Under the pieces are notes generated by a model, which was given only the letters and a program-made list of their open reading frames with translations, searched no databases and was not told the origin of the DNA. Below, in pieces: positions 25,760 through 32,328 of a stretch of 64,000 nucleotides of DNA (positions within the stretch are counted from its first letter, which is position 1; every line of letters starts with the position of its first letter). A program made the translations under genes and the position numbers. The stretch spans positions 3,907 to 67,906 of the forward strand of contig CAZHQW010000010.1 of the NCBI GenBank assembly GCA_964534745.1. The letters run 5' to 3'. The stretch is from G020354785 sp964534745 (GTDB taxonomy: Bacteria; Bacteroidota; Bacteroidia; Bacteroidales; UBA10428).

Positions 25760-26233
25760 ATGAAGTTTATATTAATTCCCGTTTTATCTGCAATAATAAC
25801 CATATGCTCAATTGCACAGGATTGCACAGGATACCACCAGTTTCATTGTCTTTATGGGGATTATACTTTCTTTTACAGCAGGCAGTCAAAAAGTGCCCTT
25901 TTCAAAAGAGGACAGACGTCGGAATTCAAGATAATAGCCTATGGTGAAGAAGACTACTATATTTCAGTATGTGCTCATAGAAAATTCGGTGATCTGCGTT
26001 TCAGGATCATTGAAGACAATGAGGACAGCACACTCATTTATGATAATGCAGAACACGAATACAGCAGTGATGTTATATTTACGAATAAATCCACACGCAA
26101 TCTTATCATTGAAATATCCGTCCCACCGGGAAATGAAAGAGAAATGAATGAACGCAGATGTGTCGGCCTTGTTGTGCAGTTCCGCAAAACAAACCTGGAA
26201 GCAGCCAGCAAATCAAAAAAACCAGGTGTCTGA
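25760..26233 (+). CDS. Small secreted four-cysteine protein, paralogue of the one at 9238
   Basis: A 157-residue protein with a signal peptide ending 'SIAQ' (about residue 20). The mature part is beta-rich, with Cys in 'DCTG', 'HCLYG', 'SVCAH' and 'RRCVGL', matching the four Cys of the protein at 9238. The C-terminal 15 residues are Lys/Ala/Ser-rich and missing from the paralogue. It is the third gene of the ABCG-lipoprotein operon (37-nt gap). It may be carried or handled by that system, but there is no direct evidence. Confidence 0.72.
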   Translation: MKFILIPVLSAIITICSIAQDCTGYHQFHCLYGDYTFFYSRQSKSALFKRGQTSEFKIIAYGEEDYYISVCAHRKFGDLRFRIIEDNEDSTLIYDNAEHEYSSDVIFTNKSTRNLIIEISVPPGNEREMNERRCVGLVVQFRKTNLEAASKSKKPGV

Positions 26234-26287
26234 CAATATTGTTAAAATATAAAATGTTTTTCTCGGTTTAAATTTCCATTTAATCAC

Positions 26288-26295
26288 TAAATTTG
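26288..26295 (+). promoter_or_regulatory. Candidate -7 promoter element of the flippase-like gene
   Basis: TAAATTTG fits TAnnTTTG and ends 31 nt before the ATG at 26327. The -33 region holds a TTTA rather than TTTG. Confidence 0.4.
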
Positions 26296-26326
26296 CAACT
26301 TTTAAAAAAGTTATTCTAACAGCCGG

Positions 26327-27394
26327 ATGAAGAAAATCTTTATAAACATAGTTAAGTTCATCACTTTTCTGGGTATTGGTGTTGTTCTTCTCTGGGGAAT
26401 TTTTGGAGATCTTGGCTGGGATAACCTGAAAGACGCCCTCCGCGGTATAAATTATTTCTGGATTGGACTGTCAGTAGTTTTTAGCATATTATCACAGATA
26501 AGCAGGGCCGTCAGGTGGAATATGCTGATTGTCCAGCTTGGATACAAACCACGGCTTTTCAATACCTTTTTGTCTGTATTGTTTCTTTACCTTGTAAATC
26601 TCTTTCTGCCCAGGGCCGGAGAGGTAGGAAGGTGTAAACTGCTTTCCAAGTATGAAAAAATACCTTTTTCAAAACTCGCAGGTACCGTATTCGCTGAAAG
26701 ATCTGCCGACTTCATCACACTTATAATTCTTACAATCATTATTATTTCCACCCAGATCAGCAGGATGAAGCAGCTTTTTGATATAAACAGAATAAATAAT
26801 ATAGTAAGGGCAATTAATGGAACAGGGCAATCAGGCAGTACCGAAATCCATGCAGGTTTTATATCACCGAAGAACATACTTATCACAATAGGAATAATTA
26901 TTGCCATTGTCTTTGTCTTCATAGAAATCAGGGATTTTCTCAAAAGGCGCAAAGAGCACAAGGGAGTGACACTGAAACAAAAACTTATTGAATTTAAGAA
27001 TAATCTTATTGAAGGTATCAAGACCATTCTCAGGCTTAAAAACAAATGGTATTTTATAGGACATACCCTTTTTATTTACCTGATGTGGCTCATGATGTTT
27101 TATGTTGTCTTTCTGGCATATGGACCTACAAGCAAACTTTCAATTTATATAGGCGCAACAACATTTATAATGGGAGGACTGGCAATGGTACTTCCGATCC
27201 CGGGAGGTATCGGACCCTGGCATTTTATGGTTATTCTGACATTATCGGTTTACGGGATTGACTATCATTACGGGAAAATATTTGCTCTTATAGCTCATAG
27301 CGCAACAAACCTGATATATATAATTCTCGGGCTGCTGGCTTATTTGTGGCTTATATCCTCAAAAGGTGCAATCCGTACATCAAAGATCTCCTGA
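26327..27394 (+). CDS. Lysylphosphatidylglycerol-synthase-type (UPF0104) membrane protein
   Basis: A 355-residue integral membrane protein with about eight hydrophobic helices. Family blocks include 'FWIGLSVVFSILSQISRAVRW', 'VLFLYLVNLFLPRAGEVGRCKLLSKYEKIPFSKLAGTVFAERSADFITL' and 'MGGLAMVLPIPGGIGPWHFMV'. These fit the flippase-like LPG_synthase_TM/UPF0104 family, which includes MprF's flippase half. There is no aminoacyl-transfer domain, so it is probably a lipid or lipid-linked substrate translocator. The gene is alone on its strand and convergent with the MG2/plug gene (41-nt gap). Confidence 0.85.
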   Translation: MKKIFINIVKFITFLGIGVVLLWGIFGDLGWDNLKDALRGINYFWIGLSVVFSILSQISRAVRWNMLIVQLGYKPRLFNTFLSVLFLYLVNLFLPRAGEVGRCKLLSKYEKIPFSKLAGTVFAERSADFITLIILTIIIISTQISRMKQLFDINRINNIVRAINGTGQSGSTEIHAGFISPKNILITIGIIIAIVFVFIEIRDFLKRRKEHKGVTLKQKLIEFKNNLIEGIKTILRLKNKWYFIGHTLFIYLMWLMMFYVVFLAYGPTSKLSIYIGATTFIMGGLAMVLPIPGGIGPWHFMVILTLSVYGIDYHYGKIFALIAHSATNLIYIILGLLAYLWLISSKGAIRTSKIS

Positions 27395-27435
27395 CAGAAA
27401 TCCCGGTGAATAAAACAGACAACTATTTCATTAAA

Positions 27436-29874
27436 TCATTCAACCTTAAACTGAAACCGGCCGCTTACCGGTATACCATCACTTCTCAAACCTTCAATCG
27501 TTCCTGCATAATCACCCCTGATATCAGAAGTATAGAAGCTGATTTCAGTAATTTCGCGCGGACTGACAGCAATATTACTGTCCCAGTATAAGGTTGTTCT
27601 CAGGTCTTCATTGATACCTGTTTCCTGCCCGTAATCAGGTGAGCTGAAATCGCCGTAATTATCCGGTTTCGCGGCTTCACTGTCCGCTCTGTTGCCTGAA
27701 GGCGGATTATATTCTCCTTTTTTGGTTGTAATTTCAATTACACCCTGGCTGTTTAATCCTGTATAGGAATGAATATCGACAATATTGGTCGATATGTTTA
27801 TATTCTCTATATCACTCGTTGAAACAGACTCAAGTATGTTAACATCTGTACCCATCTGCATCCCGTCCAATACTATAAGAGCACCCTGCTGATTATAAAC
27901 CGAATTAATACCTCCCTGAAATACAATCTGGTTGTTTATGAGCGTGAACTGCTTAATCTGGTTAATTATGTCGAGAACGCTGAGATAGGATGAATAGTTA
28001 ATCATATTGTCCTTCTTCTTCTGCTCAATATAGATTTTGTTCTTCTTTGGCCTCCTGTATTTGCCCGTATAAAGGATGTCCGGATTACCATATGCTATCA
28101 GGTCAATTGTTTTTTGGGCCTCCCAGGTCTCATCAGTTACTGTAAAATGCTTCACTATCCTGTCCGGAAAATTATTGTCAACCATTATGCGTGTAACCTG
28201 ACTGATAAGGTCGTCAGATACTGTCAGTGTCAACAAGTTTAAATCAATAGTCCTGTCACCGAATAAAACATTAAACAGTCCGTTTTCATCCGAAGCAGTC
28301 TCATAAGTTTGCATATCAGGATTATACACCACCTTTATTGCTGCTTTTCTCAGCGGATTGCCGTTCTTGTCAATGACGGCTCCTGACAGACCGTCGTGGT
28401 TATAATATGGCTGGCTTCTGAAAATGTCAGTGCCCAAAATATCAGAATAGCCGGGACCTTTTGTAGCCAGGCTCATCATCAGCAAATCAACATTATCCAT
28501 AAGCTCTTCGTATCCAATCCTGGAGATAAAACTTATTGTTTCATCCGAAAGCCTGCAATTTATGAAATGAGGATTTAAAAGTGACTGATTCTTACAGGTG
28601 CTGCCGGACAGGTTTTTATTAACCACCGAAAGGGAAATGTCCGTTTTAACAGGATCATTGTCAGTCCCTTCTGTCATTAACCGGACTGTAACTTTCTCCC
28701 TGGTTCCGTATATTTTCTTATCAGTTGTGGCTTCTATTTTATTTCTATCTGTCTCCCCCGTATATATAAAACGCCTGGCAATATTCATCTTATCTTTGTC
28801 AAATACGCTAATCTGAACAATGCCGGGAGGAAAATTTATTAATGGTATTTCTACTGTCCTTGAGCCTTTTAGCCTGATGATTGTACCCCAGTAAATCTTG
28901 TTGTTCATACGTCCCACCCAGTATGTTTCAACGATTTCTTCACTGCCGGGGACTGCTGCTGTTAATATTATACTGCCATGGTCTATCCCTTCATAGGTTA
29001 ATGCGAGTCCGCTCTCTTCTATCACCGGCAAGGGAAATTCACTGTTAATATAAAAGGGACTGTCAATCTTCATTTTATACTGTTCAGGGGAAGGATTCAG
29101 TCCGAACACTCCCATCCCTGTACTGTTGCTTTCTATATGTTTTACCGGATTATTACCCGCATCATACAGGGTACCTTTAATGCCAAGCGGGTAGCCGAGG
29201 GCGTCTGTTACCCTGAAGGCTATCCTGTTCTCCAGTCCGGCCACAATATTACCTCCTTCGGGGTAAAACTTTAAATCAATATTATCAGAGACAAGAGGAA
29301 TATGTTTTAAAAAACTTTCTTTCTCACCCGAATATTTAACTTCTATATTTAAAGTGCCCGGTTTATCCCCTGCATAATCAGGTAAACTGAAACCNNNNNN
29401 NNNNNNNNNNNNNNNNNNNNNNNNNNNNNNNNNNNNNNNNNNNNNNNNNNNNNNNNNNNNNNNNNNNNNNNNNNNNNNNNNNNNNNNNNNNNNNAAAGCA
29501 GTCAGTATATATTTACCCTCTTCAACTGAATTCGGAATATCAATAACACCCGTTGCAGTATTATTTTCCACAGGATATCTTTTCCATGCCAGTTCGTTAC
29601 CAAACACATCAAACACCTTAATAAACAGGTCACTGCTAAGTGAAGAGTAATTGTCAGGTAATGTCGAACTTATATATGCTTTGAACCAGATTGATTCGCC
29701 CGGCTTATAGAGCTGCTTATCAGTATGTACATATACTCTCTCCAGAGGATAGTCCTGGTTATAGCGTATCATTGTCCGCGCCAGGCCTATGATGAATCTT
29801 TCATCGCCTGCTATCCAGCCCGTTGATGCCAGGCTTAGCAATATAATTGCCAGGTATAGACCAATTCTTTTCAT
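27436..29874 (-). CDS. Macroglobulin MG2-domain protein with carboxypeptidase-like and TonB-plug domains (interrupted by an assembly gap)
   Basis: Started at the ATG at 29874, which gives a proper signal peptide ('GLYLAIILLSLASTGWIAG'); an upstream in-frame ATG at 29982 would bury it. Domains: MG2-like segment at about residues 40-130 ('VYVHTDKQLYKPGESIWFKA'), unresolved gap, more beta-sandwich modules, a carboxypeptidase-regulatory-like fold ('GAVIDKNGNPLRKAAIKVVY'), and near the C-terminus a TonB-receptor plug-like domain ('IVLDGMQMGTDVNILESVS', 'GVIEITTKKG') with no barrel. Such proteins are common in Bacteroidota and thought to act at the outer membrane. The FecR-like gene lies 52 nt upstream. 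About 812 residues including the unknown stretch; the true length depends on the gap. Confidence 0.8.
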   Translation of the reverse strand: MKRIGLYLAIILLSLASTGWIAGDERFIIGLARTMIRYNQDYPLERVYVHTDKQLYKPGESIWFKAYISSTLPDNYSSLSSDLFIKVFDVFGNELAWKRYPVENNTATGVIDIPNSVEEGKYILTAXXXXXXXXXXXXXXXXXXXXXXXXXXXXXXXXXXGFSLPDYAGDKPGTLNIEVKYSGEKESFLKHIPLVSDNIDLKFYPEGGNIVAGLENRIAFRVTDALGYPLGIKGTLYDAGNNPVKHIESNSTGMGVFGLNPSPEQYKMKIDSPFYINSEFPLPVIEESGLALTYEGIDHGSIILTAAVPGSEEIVETYWVGRMNNKIYWGTIIRLKGSRTVEIPLINFPPGIVQISVFDKDKMNIARRFIYTGETDRNKIEATTDKKIYGTREKVTVRLMTEGTDNDPVKTDISLSVVNKNLSGSTCKNQSLLNPHFINCRLSDETISFISRIGYEELMDNVDLLMMSLATKGPGYSDILGTDIFRSQPYYNHDGLSGAVIDKNGNPLRKAAIKVVYNPDMQTYETASDENGLFNVLFGDRTIDLNLLTLTVSDDLISQVTRIMVDNNFPDRIVKHFTVTDETWEAQKTIDLIAYGNPDILYTGKYRRPKKNKIYIEQKKKDNMINYSSYLSVLDIINQIKQFTLINNQIVFQGGINSVYNQQGALIVLDGMQMGTDVNILESVSTSDIENINISTNIVDIHSYTGLNSQGVIEITTKKGEYNPPSGNRADSEAAKPDNYGDFSSPDYGQETGINEDLRTTLYWDSNIAVSPREITEISFYTSDIRGDYAGTIEGLRSDGIPVSGRFQFKVE
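29395..29494. other. Assembly gap of 100 N
   Basis: Exactly 100 N, the usual placeholder for a scaffold gap of unknown size, inside the MG2/plug gene. The frames on both sides join if the gap is taken literally, but the missing length is not known. Confidence 0.98.
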
Positions 29875-29926
29875 CTTTTTATTATATTTAGTTTGTTTAA
29901 AGCATATATGTATTAAATTAATGAGC

Positions 29927-30448
29927 TTATACAGCGCGTATTTGATTTGTTTTCTTGTCAAAAACACCGCTCTCACCCGCACCCAGCACTAACCGGTTAC
30001 TGGTGTTTTCCGTTTCGCAAAAGTCAATAACTCCTGAAATAACCGTAACAACAATCTTTTCCCTGTCTTCCTTTATATTAAACTTTGTTCCCCTGACCAT
30101 CACCGATGATCTGCCTGCAAAAACAACAAAGGCAAGCTCATTTTCATTTTCCACCTCGAAGTAAGCTTCTCCTTCAAGAATAAGCTCCCTGTGAGTCCTG
30201 TTAAAGCTATTTCTGTATATCAGTTTTGAATCCCTGTTAAGATGTACAATCGTCTTATCAGGAAGCTCAATGGATTTAATATTTCCTCCCGATTCTATTA
30301 TATTAAAGTCATGTTCACCCCTTGCATTAAAGAAATATACCAGCCTTGCCAGTCCGTATACCAGAGCCCCGGCAAGCAGTATAATCAGTATGATCCTCGG
30401 GTAATACCTGAAAAAAGGTATTCTCTTATGCCTCATTTCAATACCCAT
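29927..30448 (-). CDS. Minimal FecR-domain membrane protein
   Basis: A 173-residue protein: short basic N-terminus, one transmembrane helix (about 19-40, 'IILIILLAGALVYGLARLVYF'), then the FecR beta-helix domain (about 55-165: 'IKSIELPDKTIVHLNRDSKLIYRNSF', 'RELILEGEAYFEVENEN', 'FVVFAGRSSVMVRGTKFNI', 'VVTVISGVIDF'). It lacks both the cytosolic anti-sigma region that precedes the helix in classic FecR and the C-terminal DUF4974 domain that contacts a TonB receptor. No ECF sigma gene is adjacent. It is probably cotranscribed with the MG2/plug gene 52 nt downstream. An in-frame ATG at 30436 is an alternative start. Confidence 0.85.
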   Translation of the reverse strand: MGIEMRHKRIPFFRYYPRIILIILLAGALVYGLARLVYFFNARGEHDFNIIESGGNIKSIELPDKTIVHLNRDSKLIYRNSFNRTHRELILEGEAYFEVENENELAFVVFAGRSSVMVRGTKFNIKEDREKIVVTVISGVIDFCETENTSNRLVLGAGESGVFDKKTNQIRAV

Positions 30449-30462
30449 ACAGTATAATACTT

Positions 30463-30493
30463 AATTAACACAAATCAAATGAAAGTGTTAATT
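30463..30493. promoter_or_regulatory. Inverted repeat upstream of the FecR-like gene
   Basis: AATTAACAC (30463-30471) and GTGTTAATT (30485-30493) are perfect 9-nt arms separated by 13 nt. The dyad starts 15 nt before the FecR start, so it overlaps the likely promoter and could be an operator. Confidence 0.4.
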
Positions 30494-30540
30494 TAAAAAA
30501 TCCTGATGTTTTATGTATTTTATTTCTTAAAACAATTTTG

Positions 30541-30576
30541 TTTATCAGGTGTTATTTTTTTAAATTACCTGATAAA
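30541..30576. promoter_or_regulatory. Inverted repeat upstream of the aldo/keto reductase gene
   Basis: TTTATCAGGT (30541-30550) and ACCTGATAAA (30567-30576) are perfect 10-nt arms with a 16-nt A/T-rich spacer, ending 8 nt before the ATG at 30585. It could be an operator or a stem-loop in the 5' leader that masks the start. Confidence 0.45.
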
Positions 30577-30584
30577 ATATAATC

Positions 30585-32102
30585 ATGGCAAAAAAACCGG
30601 AATTTATAATTTCACGTCGCAGCTTTTTGCACACATCGGCATTGGCTTCGATCGGACTGTCATTTGCCCCTTACGTTAATTTCGGAAAAATAGGCCTACA
30701 AAAGCCTATGAAGCGCGCCTTCGGAAAGCTGGATTTTGAAGTGACAACGCTGGGGCTTGGTGGTCAGGCTTCAATTCAATGGACACCTGCAGATGTTGAT
30801 CCTGTTAAGATCATACTTAAAGCATTCGATCTTGGCATAAACTATTATGATACTTCTAATGTATACGGGCCAAGCCAGATGAATTACGGAAAAGCTTTCC
30901 GGTATCTGAGCCTGGTGCCCGGAGAGGCAGGATATAATGAATCGCTCAGAAAATCCATATTCATAACCAGCAAGACCGGATTACGGTGGGCAAAGGGAGG
31001 ATGGCAGGACGAAAAAATAAGGGTCTTCACCCAGGGGACTGAAGGTTCCAAAACTGCCGACGATATAAAAAGAACCCTTACCCAGCTTTTTGGCGATGGC
31101 AAAGGTTATTATCCCCGGGGAGCCTATATTGATATGGTACTTATTCATGCCCTGGATAATATAGAAGAGGTTGACGCACTGTATATGGGACTTGATGATC
31201 CTGATCCCAAGGACGAACACATAGGTGCCCTTGCCGCGCTGTTGGATTATCGCGACGGCACAAATTTCACCGGATTAAATCCAGGCGAGGAAAAGCTGAT
31301 ACGCCACATAGGCTTCTCAGGCCATTATTCTCCTGCAGTGATGATGGAAATGATCCAGAGGGATGAAAAGAATATTATCGATGCCATGCTCGTGGCAGTA
31401 AATCCGAATGACAGGCTGAACTTCAATATGCAGTATAATGTTATACCTGTTGCAGCAGCAAAAAATATGGGTATTATAGGTATGAAGGTATTTGCAGACG
31501 GAGCAATGTATTCAAAGCCTGCCGTATGGTCAAACAATCCCACCCATGTCGTACGCGATGTCGGCAGTACTGCTCTGCCCAGCCGTCCCCTTGTCCGGTA
31601 TAATCTTACAACCCCCGGTATAAGTACTGCAATAATCGGAACAGGACATATTGACGACGACAATAATAAATGCCAGCTCTATCAGAACCTCTCGGCTGCA
31701 CAGGTTGAAGTAAACGGACTGACAACAGGTGACAGGAGGGAAATTGAGAAAATGACAGAATCCGTTAAGGAGGGTAAAACAAACTATTTTCAGCTGCCTG
31801 CACAGGACCTGACAGCTCCGCGCGGACCGCTCCTTACCCAGGGAATGACTGATAATAAGCGTATAATAAAGCTTACATGGCACAGTCCCTATGCCGGCGA
31901 TGAACCTTTAAAGCAATATGAAATATGGTGTGACAACCAGAAAGTGGGCTTTGTTGAACATACGCCGCAGACAACAAGGAAGCCTTTTGCATATGAATAT
32001 AATTGCGGTGACAGCACATACCATGACTTCAGGATAGTGGCCGTAGACGGGGCCGGAAGGAAGGCAGAAACAGGTTTTCTTCAGGCCGAGGCGGTCAGTT
32101 AA
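30585..32102 (+). CDS. Tat-exported aldo/keto reductase with a C-terminal FN3-like domain
   Basis: A 505-residue protein. The N-terminus is a twin-arginine signal (Arg11-Arg12 in 'ISRRSFL', then a hydrophobic stretch). The AKR barrel has the catalytic set Asp89 and Tyr94 ('YYDTSNVYG'), Lys130 ('ITSKTGL') and His188 ('VLIHALD'), and 'HIGFSGHYS', 'GMKVFADGAM', 'STAIIGTGHIDD'. From about residue 415 a fibronectin-III-like module follows ('RIIKLTWHSPYAGDEPLKQYEIW...HDFRIVAVDGAGR'). Tat export implies folding, and perhaps cofactor binding, before transport. The substrate is unknown. It is divergent from the FecR gene and stands alone. Confidence 0.9.
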   Translation: MAKKPEFIISRRSFLHTSALASIGLSFAPYVNFGKIGLQKPMKRAFGKLDFEVTTLGLGGQASIQWTPADVDPVKIILKAFDLGINYYDTSNVYGPSQMNYGKAFRYLSLVPGEAGYNESLRKSIFITSKTGLRWAKGGWQDEKIRVFTQGTEGSKTADDIKRTLTQLFGDGKGYYPRGAYIDMVLIHALDNIEEVDALYMGLDDPDPKDEHIGALAALLDYRDGTNFTGLNPGEEKLIRHIGFSGHYSPAVMMEMIQRDEKNIIDAMLVAVNPNDRLNFNMQYNVIPVAAAKNMGIIGMKVFADGAMYSKPAVWSNNPTHVVRDVGSTALPSRPLVRYNLTTPGISTAIIGTGHIDDDNNKCQLYQNLSAAQVEVNGLTTGDRREIEKMTESVKEGKTNYFQLPAQDLTAPRGPLLTQGMTDNKRIIKLTWHSPYAGDEPLKQYEIWCDNQKVGFVEHTPQTTRKPFAYEYNCGDSTYHDFRIVAVDGAGRKAETGFLQAEAVS

Positions 32103-32135
32103 CATTAAAACAATAACAAAAATTTGTATTAATAA

Positions 32136-32164
32136 TTGTTTTTTCAAAAGTTTGACTATTTTTG
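32136..32164 (+). promoter_or_regulatory. Promoter of the aromatic amino acid operon
   Basis: TTG (32136-32138), an 18-nt spacer and TATTTTTG (32157-32164) match the Bacteroidota promoter consensus. The predicted RNA start is about 32171, 14 nt ahead of the leader peptide ATG at 32185. Confidence 0.65.
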
Positions 32165-32184
32165 TACCGTTAAATAACTGGACA

Positions 32185-32244
32185 ATGAGATATATTACAA
32201 ACAAATCCGCTTTCTTCTTTTACTTTTATTTTTTAATAACGTGA
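32185..32244 (+). CDS. Phe/Tyr-rich leader peptide of the pheA operon attenuator
   Basis: A 19-codon open frame (ATG 32185, TGA 32242-32244) that codes for seven aromatic residues in a row, 'FFFYFYF', at codons 10-16 (32212-32232). It lies between a good promoter and an intrinsic terminator, directly ahead of pheA. This is the hallmark of a ribosome-mediated attenuator, as in the enterobacterial pheL leader. Ribosomes short of Phe-tRNA or Tyr-tRNA would stall on these codons. The frame is too short to appear in standard gene calls. The sequence pattern is directly visible; its regulatory role is inferred, but the fit with the surrounding RNA hairpins is close. Confidence 0.85.
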   Translation: MRYITNKSAFFFYFYFLIT

Positions 32245-32309
32245 TGGGATTTGTTTGTTTATATAATAAGATATAACAGGAAGTCCCATAAATTTGGGAC
32301 TTTTTTTTT
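32197..32309 (+). promoter_or_regulatory. Transcription attenuator: competing hairpins before pheA
   Basis: Four segments are visible. Segment 1 (32197-32208, ACAAACAAATCC, inside the leader frame) pairs perfectly over 12 bp with segment 2 (32247-32258, GGATTTGTTTGT). Segment 2 in its 5' part (32244-32252, ATGGGATTT) can instead pair over 9 bp, with one G-U, with segment 3 (32281-32289, AAGTCCCAT). Segment 3 (32281-32288) also pairs over 8 bp with segment 4 (32295-32302), forming the terminator. Stalling at the Phe/Tyr codons (32212-32232), which covers segment 1, would free segment 2 for the antiterminator; normal translation or no stalling leaves the terminator. Confidence 0.8.
32281..32309 (+). 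terminator. Intrinsic terminator (attenuator) upstream of pheA
   Basis: AAGTCCCA-TAAATT-TGGGACTT followed by an unbroken T run to 32309. It lies 19 nt before the pheA ATG and after the leader peptide, so it must be bypassed for pheA to be made. Confidence 0.9.
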
Positions 32310-32328
32310 ATAATTAATATGTAAGAAT

